Assembly: GCA_964581115.1 (NCBI GenBank)
Contig: CAZOMY010000015.1
Location: forward strand, 9,864-73,863
Length of the DNA stretch: 64,000 nt
Source: 2-02-FULL-55-14 sp964581115
GTDB taxonomy: Bacteria; Bacteroidota; Ignavibacteria; UBA10030
Direction: 5' to 3'
The position numbers were made by a program, and so were the translations under genes. Under the pieces are notes generated by a model. That model made no database searches. It was given only the letters and a program-made list of their open reading frames with translations, and had not been told where the DNA came from. Shown piece by piece: positions 36,305-46,700 of the stretch. Within the stretch, counting starts at the first letter, position 1. Each line of letters begins with the position of its first letter.

Positions 36305-38279
36305 CTCGGCTGAAAGCCTTCTTCAGTGCTTCGACGTCGGTTGTAACGCCGTAGCGGCTGCGCAAGGATGCGATCCAATCCTGCTCGCGCAGCTTCGAAG
36401 CCTGCTCCTGATAAGCGCTGACCAGCTCAGGCCCGGCCTCTTCAAAGGTCTTTGCCCTCGGTCCTTCCTTGCCCAAAACCTTCAGGATGGAGAACCCCGC
36501 GCCGTTGCGGAACGGCGCCGTTACGCTGTCGACGGCCATCTGCATGGCTTGCGCCGAGAGATTGTTGAAGCTCGCGGCTTGAAATCCCCAGATACCACGG
36601 CGTTCTCGATAGCCTGCACGCATCGTCATCGCCTCGGCGACATCGACGAAATCCTCCCCGGCCTTGATGCGTTTGACCGCGGCCTGTGCGAGGCTGTCTG
36701 TCGTCACGTAGATCTCGGCAAAGTTGACGCGTTCGGGCCACCGATAGCGCTCCCGGTTCTCATCGTAGAAGGCGCGCAACAGGGTGTCGTTTACAACAAC
36801 CTTCTGCCAGACCTCGTCCTGTTCGATCCGGTACAGCAAGATCCCGTCTCGATACTCCTTCATGAGCTCCGCAAACACCGGGTGCCGCTCGACGGCCGTC
36901 CTGGCGTGTTCCTGCAACACCATCGATTCACCAAGACGCTCAACCATCTGGTCGATGTTCGGCGGGGTCAGTCGCGTCGTGCGAAACTCCGCGGCGTTCC
37001 CAAGTCGGCCCAGGACCGAATCGACCGACAGCGTCTGTTGTCCGGCTGACAGGAGCGGCTCCGGTCCGAGCGCCGGGTCGAGGTTTGCCCGCCAGAGCGA
37101 ATCGGACGGCGTGAGGGTGCTGTCGAGCTGGGCGTGCAATCGTAACAAGACAGGCACGCGCAAGGTGTACTGATACCGCTTCTTCAAACCGTGCACGTAG
37201 TTGGCGTAATCCGACGTGTAGCGCATCTGCTGGTACAACTGTTTGAGGTCGCGCTCGACTTCAGCGAACGACGGCACACCCGCAAATCCGTTTACCCGAA
37301 AAATGTGCGCACCGTATGGGGCGAAATAGGGGGGTGCGATCGAATCCGTTGGCGTGGCGTAGAGCAGGTCGCCGAGATCCTGAGGCAGTCGCTCCCGCTC
37401 GTAGGCGCCGATGTCGCCTCCGCGCATCATGCTGCTCTCGTCCCTCGAGTACTCGCTGACCAGGGTGCTGAAAGGGACCCCCGCCCGGAGCTTTTCCAAG
37501 ATCACCCGTACTGTGTCCCGGATCCACGCCGTGTCGGTCGCGCTCTGACCCCGCAGGAGGATGTGACTGATTTGCACGGCTCCACGATTGGGCTGCCGGT
37601 CAAGGAGCTTGATGATGTGATAACCGAACTGCGTGCGGACCGGCGTGCGTGTAATCTGGCCGGGCTCAAGCGCGTAGCAGGCATCCTCGAATGCCGGAAC
37701 CATCCGACCCACGCTGAAGTAGCCTAAGTCGCCACGGTTGAAAGACACGCTCTGATCTTCGGAGTTCGTGAGCGCGAGCGTGTCGAACGACTTCGAGGCC
37801 GCACGAGCGTTCAGGTCCATCGCTCGGTTCCATACGCGCAGCGTGTCGTCGGGAGTGGCCCGCTCCGGCAATCGCAGAAGAATGTGGCTTGCACGAAGCA
37901 GGATCTTTTTCCGATCGTACATCGAACGGACGGAAGGCTCCACGAGCTCCTTGTCGATCATGTACGACTGTGCCAGCGATTGCTCGTACCCGGCGATCTC
38001 GTCCATGACCTCAGGATCCCGATCGAGCCCGACCCGGCGCGCCTCCTTGACCTTGAGCCGAAACTTGATCAGCAGGTCAAGAAACCGCTGCCGCTCCTCG
38101 AACGAGGCGTTGGCCCCCTTCTCCCACCCGCCGTTGTTCTTGGCGTAGGATGACTCGAAGTCTTTCAAGAAAATGACCTCGTCGCCGATCGTGGCAACGG
38201 CAGGATTGCTGGTCCCACAACCCGTCGCCCAAAAGGCGGCGGCTAAAGTCAAGAGCGCGATCGAATGGCGAAGCATCAT
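36288..38279 (-). CDS. Large SurA/PpiD-type peptidyl-prolyl isomerase lipoprotein
   Basis: A 663-residue protein with a lipobox (FWATGC, Cys about 20). Two parvulin domains lie near 130-235 (ASHILLRLPE, RGDLGYFSVGRMVPAFEDA, FGYHIIKL) and 240-340 (ISHILLRG, GGDIGAYERERLPQDL). A long C-terminal part adds a further PPIase-like segment (VNFAEIYVTTDSLAQAAVKRIKAGEDF). It begins the chaperone-moxR operon. The ATG at 38279 is chosen for the lipoprotein signal; the 85 codons upstream lack coding character and cross a terminator. Confidence 0.88.
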   Translation of the reverse strand: MMLRHSIALLTLAAAFWATGCGTSNPAVATIGDEVIFLKDFESSYAKNNGGWEKGANASFEERQRFLDLLIKFRLKVKEARRVGLDRDPEVMDEIAGYEQSLAQSYMIDKELVEPSVRSMYDRKKILLRASHILLRLPERATPDDTLRVWNRAMDLNARAASKSFDTLALTNSEDQSVSFNRGDLGYFSVGRMVPAFEDACYALEPGQITRTPVRTQFGYHIIKLLDRQPNRGAVQISHILLRGQSATDTAWIRDTVRVILEKLRAGVPFSTLVSEYSRDESSMMRGGDIGAYERERLPQDLGDLLYATPTDSIAPPYFAPYGAHIFRVNGFAGVPSFAEVERDLKQLYQQMRYTSDYANYVHGLKKRYQYTLRVPVLLRLHAQLDSTLTPSDSLWRANLDPALGPEPLLSAGQQTLSVDSVLGRLGNAAEFRTTRLTPPNIDQMVERLGESMVLQEHARTAVERHPVFAELMKEYRDGILLYRIEQDEVWQKVVVNDTLLRAFYDENRERYRWPERVNFAEIYVTTDSLAQAAVKRIKAGEDFVDVAEAMTMRAGYRERRGIWGFQAASFNNLSAQAMQMAVDSVTAPFRNGAGFSILKVLGKEGPRAKTFEEAGPELVSAYQEQASKLREQDWIASLRSRYGVTTDVEALKKAFSRDVQTR

Positions 38280-38389
38280 CGTCAAAAACCCCGTAAGTCC
38301 TAGAAAAATCAACTGATTGTGAAAACTCAAGTTAGCACTATTTGGAACCTCACGCAACCAAGCCAGTGCCAAGCATGGTTCCGAAAAAT

Positions 38390-38422
38390 GACAGAAACGC
38401 CCTTCTCTCTGAAAGAAGGGCG
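38390..38422 (-). terminator. Intrinsic terminator after the DUF4340 gene
   Basis: A 9-bp stem CGCCCTTCT/AGAAGGGCG with a 7-nt loop (38398-38422). On the minus strand it is followed by TTTCTGTCATTTTT. It separates the DUF4340-Gld operon from the chaperone operon. Confidence 0.8.
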
Positions 38423-38440
38423 CGAGGATGTCAACGTCGT

Positions 38441-39319
38441 CTACAGGAGGTCTTTCCTGCGCTTCAAGATCTGATCCGCCCTCCACGACTCGACGGCATA
38501 CCATTGCGGACCCGCCGACGATTGTACCCACCACCGCGTGCCATTCGGCTCACGTGCGAATCGGAGCTGTTGACCGGCAACCGTGATCGACGCCGAAAGC
38601 TTTGCCGCGGCTGGCGAGTCGATGAAGTCGTCGCATGTGAAGTTCGAAAGCGCGCCAATGACGCCATCAACCGCCGAGCCATTTGCCGGGCGACCGTCGA
38701 CCGTCCAGATGCTGTCTCTTAGACCGACGGTGAAGACGGTGTCGCCATACTGAAACAGTATCTCACGGATTTCCGCCCGGGGCAGGGTAAGGATCGTCCG
38801 ATCGCGCCAATCGCGCAACGCACGATTGAATGTCCATCCGAACGAGCCGCTCACCAGCACGACGTCGTCCGACGAGGCCGAGCGGACGTACGTATCCGAA
38901 TATCCCTCCGACGGCTTGCCGACGACGAAGGCGGCCTGGAGTGTGCCGCCGGCGAAGAGTCGCACGGTCGTGCCGGTCGTGCTGTCCACCTGAAAGAGCC
39001 CGTGCTTCTCCCGCTTCGTCGAAGCGACCGACTTCACACGAAGCGAACCCGCCTGGCCGAGCGCACCGGCCACCGCTGAAGCATTCGCTCGCGCTTCAAG
39101 CGGCCGCGACAGGAACCATTCCATCCCGCGCCGTTCAAGCCGGACCGTGGCCGCGCTTCCCGCAATCTCGATGGCGTCGACCGCCGCAGAATCGACATTC
39201 ACCAGCCGCTCACCGGCGGCCGATTCAAGGCTCCGCTCGCCCGGTCGCTGCATCACCCAAACGGCCAGTGCGGCCAGAACGACGAGTGTGCCCGTCAGGA
39301 TCATCGTCGATCGTTTCAT
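38441..39319 (-). CDS. DUF4340 domain protein of a Gld-type ABC cassette
   Basis: A 292-residue protein anchored by an N-terminal TM segment (about 5-23), with the rest periplasmic. The repeated short beta motifs (VRLERRGMEWFLSRPL, SDTYVRSASSDDVVLVSGSF) are those of DUF4340, which commonly follows GldG-type genes. Its job is unknown; it probably works with the ABC system. The start overlaps the GldG stop by ATGA and the gene ends at a strong terminator. Confidence 0.85.
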   Translation of the reverse strand: MKRSTMILTGTLVVLAALAVWVMQRPGERSLESAAGERLVNVDSAAVDAIEIAGSAATVRLERRGMEWFLSRPLEARANASAVAGALGQAGSLRVKSVASTKREKHGLFQVDSTTGTTVRLFAGGTLQAAFVVGKPSEGYSDTYVRSASSDDVVLVSGSFGWTFNRALRDWRDRTILTLPRAEIREILFQYGDTVFTVGLRDSIWTVDGRPANGSAVDGVIGALSNFTCDDFIDSPAAAKLSASITVAGQQLRFAREPNGTRWWVQSSAGPQWYAVESWRADQILKRRKDLL

Positions 39320-40884
39320 CGTCCACCTCCCGCCTCAAGGGCGCGCTTGATCGCCATCCGACGGCGCCAGCGATAGAGACCGTAGCCGACTACCAACAGC
39401 GGCGGCAGGAGCAGGTTGGCCGCTTTGACCGCCTGTTTCGTGCCGTCCTCGAGCACGTCGAGAGGGGGCTGGGCCAGGTTCTTCGACCGTATGGTGATGA
39501 GCCCGGCGTCGTCGGCCAGGTAGTCGACGATGTTGCTGAAGAAGTTCGCGTTGCCGCGCGACCCCGCCATCTCGTCCTTCATGAAATCGCCATCCCCCAC
39601 AACGACGATGCGCGTCGTCGGGCTGCGCAGGGTCGCAGGGGCCAATGGGGTTCCTTCGAACGCCGAGGGGAACGAACCGGTCACTGTCGCGGCCAATGCC
39701 AGCGACCGCTCATTCCAATCGGTCGGTTGGTACTGCGCGAAGGGGTCTACCAGGGTCATTCCGGTCGCGCGTCCGCTCTGCGCGGAGGAGCGCACAAGGA
39801 CCTCCGCGGTCAGTCCGCGCGAAGCGGCGAAGCTGGTGTCGACCGACGAGGCGAAGAAGAAGATGAGACTGCGCAGGTCCTTCACGACCGGATTGTCGCT
39901 GAACGATGAGGCGTTCGGCAGGTAGGGGAACGGGACCTGGCTCTGGATCTGAAAGAATCCCTGCTGTCGCATCACCGTAATGTTGGCGCATTGCTGGTCG
40001 CGCACAAGGTCGGCGTTGACGCGCGTGCCGTACGACTCGAGGAGCTTGTCGAGCCCGACGTCGGCCGGCTGGGCGAACCGGTACTGCGAGTTCAGATCCA
40101 CGCGCATCCGGTTGAGCAGAAAGGCCGCCGTGCCGCCGCCCATGATGTACCGATCGATGGCCGCCGCGGCGCTGTCGGAATACTTCTGCGTGGGCGCGAT
40201 CACGAGCAGGGCCGCCAGATCTGAGGGAACGTTCTTCGACGAGGCAAGGTCGACAGGCGTCAGGTCGTAGTTGCGTGACAGGTCCTGGTACGTACGCTGC
40301 CATTCGTTGACAGGCGTCTCGCCATGCCCCTGCGTGTATCCGACGCGCTTCTTTGTCCTCGTCGTGAGCCGCTTTACGGCGGAGCTGATGTCGTACTCCA
40401 GCGAACCCAGGTTCTGTACCACGGGAATGGTCTCCTTGCGGTCCTCATACTGGAGCACGAGCCCAAGGTAGGCACGCTTGACTTGGAACTTGTCCTCTTC
40501 GACGACCTGCACCTCCACCGGCGGAATGCCCTGCTGCTGGGCCTCTCGTTCGGCCGCTTCCGTCGACGGGTCGACGAAGGCATACTGCAGGTTGGCGCCG
40601 GCGTAGGCGCGATACTCGTTGAGCATGTCGAGCACAGCGCGCCGCGTGTTGTTGTAGGGGGCGGGGAGGTCCTCGGTAAAGTACGCCGTCACGTTCACTC
40701 GGTCGTCGAGCGCTTCGACGAGCTGTCGCGAGGCGTCGCTGAGGGTAAAGACCTTCTGGTCGGTCAGGTCCCACCGCGTGAACAATCGCACCGAGACGAT
40801 ATTGATGAGGATCAGAATGGCCAGCACGAGTGCCAGCCGGAAGGCGGCTTGCAACCGCTTGTTGGTGAAGGTCATTCGAGGCAT
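39316..40884 (-). CDS. GldG-like ABC transporter-associated membrane protein
   Basis: A 522-residue protein with TM segments at both ends (about 15-35 and 490-508). It has the large extracytoplasmic GldG domain: NVTAYFTEDLPAPY, RAVLDMLNEYRAYAG, FVDPS and VGYTQGHGE. In gliding Bacteroidetes GldA-GldF-GldG form an ABC complex needed for motility and protein surface display; in non-gliders homologues act as an uncharacterised export or lipoprotein-handling system. It lies 16 nt after the permease gene. Confidence 0.9.
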   Translation of the reverse strand: MPRMTFTNKRLQAAFRLALVLAILILINIVSVRLFTRWDLTDQKVFTLSDASRQLVEALDDRVNVTAYFTEDLPAPYNNTRRAVLDMLNEYRAYAGANLQYAFVDPSTEAAEREAQQQGIPPVEVQVVEEDKFQVKRAYLGLVLQYEDRKETIPVVQNLGSLEYDISSAVKRLTTRTKKRVGYTQGHGETPVNEWQRTYQDLSRNYDLTPVDLASSKNVPSDLAALLVIAPTQKYSDSAAAAIDRYIMGGGTAAFLLNRMRVDLNSQYRFAQPADVGLDKLLESYGTRVNADLVRDQQCANITVMRQQGFFQIQSQVPFPYLPNASSFSDNPVVKDLRSLIFFFASSVDTSFAASRGLTAEVLVRSSAQSGRATGMTLVDPFAQYQPTDWNERSLALAATVTGSFPSAFEGTPLAPATLRSPTTRIVVVGDGDFMKDEMAGSRGNANFFSNIVDYLADDAGLITIRSKNLAQPPLDVLEDGTKQAVKAANLLLPPLLVVGYGLYRWRRRMAIKRALEAGGGR

Positions 40885-40900
40885 GGTCGGTCTCCTTCGG

Positions 40901-41629
40901 TCACCAGGTTCGCCGTTGTAGCGACAGCACGGTGGCGTAGATCGCGAAACCGGCCACGGAGGCGAAGTAGATCAGGTCGCGAGTGTCGACGACGCCGCGA
41001 GCGATGTTCTGGTAATGGAAATCGGTCCCGAGGAACTCCACGATGCCCGCCAGGAAGGTCGGCAGGTACATGAGCACCTTGTCCAGCATGAAGAACACAA
41101 AGCTGAACAAAAATCCGAGGATGAACGCGATGATCTGGTTGTCGGTCAGGCTCGATGCGAACAGCCCCAGACTGATGTACACGGCTGCCATGAACACGAG
41201 ACCCACATAGCCGCCGATGACCGGCCCGGCGTCAACATCTCCCAGCCAGGCGATGATGGCGGCATAGATGAGCGTCGGTGCGAGCGCCAGCCCGATGAGC
41301 CCCCACGCAGCCAGGAACTTGCCGAGCACCACCTCGGCGTCGCGCAGCGGCTTCGTCGTTAACAACTCGATCGTGCCCGATTTCATCTCTTCTGCAATAA
41401 GCCGCATCGTGATGGCGGGGATGATGAACAGGAACGCGAGCGGCGCGAATTCGAAGGTCATGCGCATCGACGCAACGTTGAGCAGGAACAGATTGCTGCT
41501 GTGGAAGTAGCCGATGATGGCGAGAAACACCACGATGACGACGTACGCCACCGGAGAATTGAACGAAGAGCGCAGCTCCCGTCCGGCGATAATCGCTGTG
41601 TGTCTGGTACGCTGGAGGAAAGCGTTCAT
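40901..41629 (-). CDS. GldF-like ABC-2 type permease
   Basis: A 242-residue ABC-2 permease with six hydrophobic segments. The sequence FIIPAITMRLIAEEMKSGTIELLTTKPLRDAEVVLGKFLA is the hallmark of GldF/NosY-type permeases. It pairs with the ATP-binding protein whose stop its ATG overlaps (41626-41629, ATGA) and with GldG downstream. Confidence 0.93.
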   Translation of the reverse strand: MNAFLQRTRHTAIIAGRELRSSFNSPVAYVVIVVFLAIIGYFHSSNLFLLNVASMRMTFEFAPLAFLFIIPAITMRLIAEEMKSGTIELLTTKPLRDAEVVLGKFLAAWGLIGLALAPTLIYAAIIAWLGDVDAGPVIGGYVGLVFMAAVYISLGLFASSLTDNQIIAFILGFLFSFVFFMLDKVLMYLPTFLAGIVEFLGTDFHYQNIARGVVDTRDLIYFASVAGFAIYATVLSLQRRTW

Positions 41630-42585
41630 GCAGCCACCTCATCATTGCGGGTGAGACGATGGAAGACCTCTTCAAGACTGGTCGCCTGGCGGGAAAGCTC
41701 CAGTAAGACCCAGCCGCGGCGGACGGCCAACTGGAAGATCTCCTCGCGGACGTCGGACCCCTTGGCCGCGTGCAGCACGAACCGGTGTGTTGGCCCGTCG
41801 GTTGGAACGTACGTCGCGCTCTCGATGTCGCGGAGCCCCGCGAGCGCCGGATGCAGATCGGCCATGGCGTTCGCCGTCGACGCTCGCAGTTCAAGCGTGA
41901 TGATCTCCGACCCACGGAACTGTGATTGCAGCTGCTCCGGCGTTCCGTCGGCCACGATGCGTCCGTCGTTGATGATCACCACGCGGTCGCACGTGGCTTG
42001 CACCTCGGACAGGATGTGCGTCGAAAAGATAACGGTCTTCTGGCGGCCGAGCTGGCGAATGAGCGACCTGATCTCAACGATCTGATTCGGGTCGAGACCG
42101 CTCGTCGGCTCATCGAGAATCAGCACTTGCGGGTCGTGGATCATGGCCTGCGCTAGACCGACGCGCTGGCGGTAGCCTTTCGACAGTTCGCCGATGTCCT
42201 TGTGGCGAACGTCGCCCAAGCCGCAAAGCTCCACCATCTCCTTGAGCCGCGAGCGCAAGTGTGCGGGCGCCATCGTGTGCAGGTCGCCGGCGTAGGTCAG
42301 ATACTCGAGCACGTTCATTTCGAGATAGAGTGGATTGTGCTCGGGCAGGTACCCGATCTTGCGCCGAACCTCGAGCGAATGCTCGGCGATGCTCAGACCG
42401 TCGACGGTCACCTCGCCGCTCGTCGGCGGCAGATAGCAGGTGACGATCTTCATGGTCGTGGTCTTGCCGGCGCCGTTCGGTCCGAGGAAGCCGAGGATCT
42501 CTCCGGTCTGCACATCGAAAGAGATGTTGTCGACAGCCTTCTCGGATCCGTAGAACTTGGTCAGATCACGGACTGCGATGGCCAT
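41626..42585 (-). CDS. GldA-like ABC transporter ATP-binding protein
   Basis: A 319-residue ATPase. Walker A is GPNGAGKTT (about 35-43), the signature motif is LSKGYRQRVGLAQ, and Walker B is VLILDEPTSGLDP. The C-terminal extension of about 90 residues after the ABC domain is usual in the GldA/CcmA-like group. It is the first gene of the GldA-GldF-GldG-DUF4340 operon. The divergent spacer to the cold-shock gene carries its promoter; an AT-rich TATATTTTTAA (42656-42672, minus strand) is a candidate. Confidence 0.94.
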   Translation of the reverse strand: MAIAVRDLTKFYGSEKAVDNISFDVQTGEILGFLGPNGAGKTTTMKIVTCYLPPTSGEVTVDGLSIAEHSLEVRRKIGYLPEHNPLYLEMNVLEYLTYAGDLHTMAPAHLRSRLKEMVELCGLGDVRHKDIGELSKGYRQRVGLAQAMIHDPQVLILDEPTSGLDPNQIVEIRSLIRQLGRQKTVIFSTHILSEVQATCDRVVIINDGRIVADGTPEQLQSQFRGSEIITLELRASTANAMADLHPALAGLRDIESATYVPTDGPTHRFVLHAAKGSDVREEIFQLAVRRGWVLLELSRQATSLEEVFHRLTRNDEVAA

Positions 42586-42760
42586 AAATTGTTAGTATTG
42601 TTGGACTTACAGGTATGCCGAGCCGATTCTTCTACGTCCCGGTCAGTCGAAGGGGTTAAAAATATACAAAAAAGAGCGGGTTCCAGTCAACGAGTAGCCC
42701 AGTGTAGACGAAAGTGGGGCGTTCCCCGTTCCGTGCTCTTCAGCACGCCCGACGATCGAC

Positions 42761-42791
42761 TTGTATTCGTGGCGAAAAGAGCGTATCTTCG
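42761..42791 (+). promoter_or_regulatory. Promoter candidate for cold-shock gene, implying a ~215-nt leader
   Basis: TTG (42761-42763), a 20-nt spacer, then TATCTTCG (42784-42791), one base off TAnnTTTG. If used, the 5' leader is about 215 nt, as is common for cold-shock mRNAs whose leader folding senses temperature. 42586-43012 holds no further gene I can support. Confidence 0.4.
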
Positions 42792-43012
42792 TTGCAACAA
42801 CGACATACCCGCCTGCTGACCGAACAGGGCCCCTTGGTTGGGACCCCCGCTCTGACCGCAGAAGCTGCAGTAGCACGTCTCAGTACGCCTTTCGTTGGAA
42901 TCCGTTCCCCGGGTCTGCCATCGTAGGATGAACGCTGCACGGCACAGCTTACCCGGGAAGGCACGGACACGGACGGTTTCACATCCACCATCTTCAACGA
43001 AAGGATACACCC

Positions 43013-43213
43013 ATGGCACAGGGAACTGTGAAATGGTTCAACGCGGCAAAAGGCTTCGGATTCATCTCCCGTCCGGGCGATGAGGACGTGTTCGTCCATT
43101 ACAAGGCGATTGCGGGCGAAGGCTACAAGACCCTCAATGAGGGCGACAAGGTCGAGTTCGAGGTCGTGAAGGGCCCCAAGGGCCTCCAGGCGGCCAACGT
43201 CGTCAAGGTTTGA
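43013..43213 (+). CDS. Cold-shock protein (CspA family)
   Basis: A 66-residue single cold-shock domain. It contains GTVKWFNAAKGFGFISRPG (RNP1-type, residues 3-21) and DVFVHYKAI (RNP2-type, about 24-32). It binds single-stranded RNA/DNA and melts RNA structure. GAAAGGA precedes the ATG. A second csp follows after 109 bp; the spacer holds a CCGCCCC/GGGGCGG stem (43231-43259) without a T-tract. Confidence 0.97.
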   Translation: MAQGTVKWFNAAKGFGFISRPGDEDVFVHYKAIAGEGYKTLNEGDKVEFEVVKGPKGLQAANVVKV

Positions 43214-43322
43214 CGATGAGATGATCGTTGCCGCCCCGGGGCGCTGTCCGCTGGGGCGGTCCTATGATCGGCGGCCGTGACCCTTGCGCCCGCCCGTTCC
43301 TCCCACCGAAGAAAGGCTGAGC

Positions 43323-43526
43323 ATGGAACGAGGAACCGTCAAGTTCTTCAATTCGACCAAGGGATTCGGCTTCATCACGATGGACAACAACGAAGAGGTC
43401 TTCTTCCACGAGTCCAACGTCAAGAACACCGGATTCCGGTCCACACTGGGTCAAGGCGACCTGGTGGAGTTCGAGATCAAAAACGAACAGAAGGGAAAGC
43501 GCGCGTACAATATCTCGCGCGTCTGA
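43323..43526 (+). CDS. Cold-shock protein (CspA family), second copy
   Basis: A 67-residue cold-shock domain with GTVKFFNSTKGFGFITM and EVFFHESNV. It is more divergent from the first copy than expected for a recent duplication and is closer to Csp forms with a FFHES motif. The ATG at 43323 has GAAAGG 7-12 nt upstream; a longer frame adds a Pro-rich tail with no support. It ends at a strong terminator. Confidence 0.95.
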   Translation: MERGTVKFFNSTKGFGFITMDNNEEVFFHESNVKNTGFRSTLGQGDLVEFEIKNEQKGKRAYNISRV

Positions 43527-43542
43527 CCCCCGAAACAAGCAA

Positions 43543-43572
43543 CGGGAGCCGAGAGGCTCCCGTTCTGCTTTC
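43543..43572 (+). terminator. Intrinsic terminator after the second csp gene
   Basis: Perfect 8-bp stem CGGGAGCC/GGCTCCCG with a GAGA tetraloop, followed by TTCTGCTTTCT, 16 nt past the stop. Confidence 0.9.
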
Positions 43573-43702
43573 TGATATTGCCGATGTTCATCCGCGGATC
43601 TCAAAGCGAACTCTGATCAACACTGATAGATCGGATGCTGACAACACATTCTTGATCTGTGTAGATCTCGCCTTCCCGTGACGATCAGTGTTCCCGCCTT
43701 GC

Positions 43703-46700
43703 TTAAGGCCGTTCCGTCCGCTCCCGTTCCAGCGCCTCGAAGTAACGCCTGATGAGCTCCTGATAGTCGCGTGCATAACCCTGCTCCAGAGCGCGGTCCA
43801 GCTCCTCTCGCAGTTGTGAACGGGCCTGTGGGTTGACGGCAGCCGGTCCCGGTCGTGCGATCGTACGGCCGGTCGTGGCGCGTCGTCGCCGCTCGAAGTC
43901 CCGCTCTTGCATTGAGCGCGAAGCATCCAGCAGACGCGAAAGGATCCGCTCTTGCCGCCGGATCATCTCGGGGCTCGCGTCGTTCTGCTCAAGTTGACGG
44001 ATCACTTCGCGCATCTCATCGGCGATCTGACGCAGATCGCCCAGCGCCCGCTCGCCGCCGCCCGAACGGGCCTCGCGGTCGAGCTGCTCGAGCGACTTCC
44101 GCACGGCTTCTTGCTCGCGCGCCAGCCGCGCCGCCTCGGATGCCCTCCGCATCATCTCCATGCTCGCCATCTGCTGGGTCTGCAGGTTGATCGATTGCTG
44201 CTGGCCTGCCATCATCTGCAGCTGTTGCATCAGCCCCATGCCTCCCGGACGTCCCTCAGAACCTTGCATCATCTGTTGAAGCGCGTCCTGCACCTGCTGC
44301 ACGGCGCCGTTCAACGAACCCATGGCGGACGTCTGATCCTGCGAGGCCTGCGAGCCGTTGCGTCCCTCCAGGTCGCGCATGGCGTTCTGCATGTGCGTCA
44401 TCGCCTCGCCAAGCGCTCTGGCCATGCCCGGAGTGACGGCGAAGGAGCGCTGTGCTTCTTCGCCCAATGCGCTGATGACATTACCGAGATCCTGCATGGC
44501 TCGCTGCTGTCCCTGCGCATTCTGACGGAGCTGTGGCGAATTCGGGGGCGCCGAACGGGCCTGGTTTCGCAGCGATTCCTGATCGGCGGAGATTTGCAGA
44601 AGGTCGGCGGTGGCGCGCCGAAGTGCGTTCATCGTCCGGGTCGCCTGTTGCTGAAGCATCTGCCGTTGAAGGGCGCTCATCTGCTGCGCGAACTGCTCCA
44701 GCGAGCGCTGAACGGTTTGCTGACTCTGGCGAGCCGAGCGCTCATTCCCCCGGCGCATCTCCTGCGCAGCCTGGCGCATCACCTCGTCCAGCTGTTGCGC
44801 TTCGAGCGACTCGTTCAGCTTCATCACCTGCTCGGCCGGCATCTCGGCAAAGAACTCCTCCATCCGACGTTGCAGGTCCCGCGCGGACGATTCAAGCTCC
44901 TGTTCTGCCCTGGCGAATTCTTCCTGGCGATCAGCCATCTCCTCCGTCATGCGGCCTAGCGAGTCGGCTTTGCGCCCTTCTTGGGCCTGCTGCTCAGCCA
45001 GCTCATTGGCGCGCTTCACCACCTCATCCATTTTCTGCTCGACCTGGATCCGCTTGAGCAGCTCGATCGTCCGCTCCAGGTTCTGCCGGAAGCGCTCCTC
45101 CGAGAATTGCGCCTGCTCCAGCGCCTGCCGGAGCTGCTCGCGATCGATGTTCTGCATCGCCTGCTGCATCTGTCGCAGCGCCTGTTGCAGGGCCTTCGTA
45201 TCCAGCTCCTGGAACAGGCTCTGGAGCTCGAGATACTTCTCCATCGTCTCGGGCGAGATGACCTGTCGCTGTTCCATCTGTGAGGTCAACTCGTCCATTG
45301 TTCGGGCCGTCTCGTCGACCTTCTTCTGCAGGTCCTCGAGACGCTTCGACATCTCCTGCGTCTGCCGCTCCTTTGACCAGTCGGTCTCCTTGTTCTGTTT
45401 CAGGTCCTGCGAGAGCTTTTCGAGCTCGTCGCGGAGCTTGCGCGAATCGTCGAGCGCCTCGCGCATCTCATCAAGCGCCGTCTCCTGCCCCCGGTCGAGG
45501 TCGGTGAAGACCTCTTCCAACGATGGCAATCGCAGCGTATAAAGCGGGCTTCGGGCGGACTTCGGACCGTTGATAGTGTCGTTGTCGAATACCTCGACAT
45601 AGTATTCAACGACGTCTTCGGGGACGAGCCGCAGAGACGACAGGTCCCACTGGTCGATCACCTGCATCCGTGTCCGGTCTCCGGGCGGCATCGTGAGGGG
45701 CCGCATGGCAAAGCTCTCGCGCACCTCCTCGAACTTCGAATGACTCAGACGATAGGCCAACCGCATCGAATCGATGCCGTAGTCGTCTCCAGCGTCGATG
45801 AGCAGTCCCACCGGCCTGTCGCCGGCAATGTCGATGTTTCGCCCCGGATCCAGGATACTGACGGATGGCGGGGCGTCGGGGAGAAGCGTGATCGGGTACC
45901 GGATGGGCGAGGCATTCGCAAGTCCCGATTCGTCGAAGAGCTCGGTCCGGTAATTTCCCTCCGACCGTACCGCAAACGAGGCGGTGAAGGCGTTGGCTCG
46001 GAGACGCAACGGTACGACCGACGAGTCGTTGAACACCAGACGACCTTGACCCAGCGGCTTGCTCGCCTCGCCAGTGACCGTGACGATCGTGCCCGGCAAT
46101 GCACGCACATCGCCGGCGAAATCATCCTGTCGGCGGCGGGGAAGCCGCGCATAGGCGGGCGGATCAAGTTGAAGCCGGAATGCAGTGATCACGGGGCGGT
46201 CGAGGACGGTGAGACGGTACGCGTCGCTCGTATGCTCGCCGATCATGGCGACGTACTCCGTCGTAAACCGCAGGTCGGATAGCGATAGGCGGTACGCGCC
46301 GGAGGAGTCGCGTGCCATGCCCGAACGATCATACGACGCCTGCCCGGCGATCTTGCGACCCAGCACGACGGGAAGCGCGCGTTCAAGCCGTTCACCCGCC
46401 GCGTTGTGCACGATCACACGTACATCGACGCTCGCGCCTTTGACGACCTCGGCATTGCCCGGAGCGATCTCGAACAGGTAGACGGGTGGAGGCGTGAAGG
46501 GTGTCGTGAATCGCGCGAGCCGATACCAGGCCCCTCCGATCGAGGTAGGAAACGCAAGGGTGAGAAGAAGGATAAGGCCCAGCGCCGCAAGGCCCCGGGT
46601 CCTCCACAACCGCTTCGGCTTTCGGTCGACGGCGGCCGTGAGGTCGATCGCCTCAAGGTCGCGGGCAAGTTGACGCACCGCTTCCGCGGCCAGGTCTAAC

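Noticed and set aside
38280..38534. 85-codon extension of the large PPIase
   Set aside because: The stretch crosses the upstream operon's terminator and lacks coding character; the lipoprotein signal begins at 38279.
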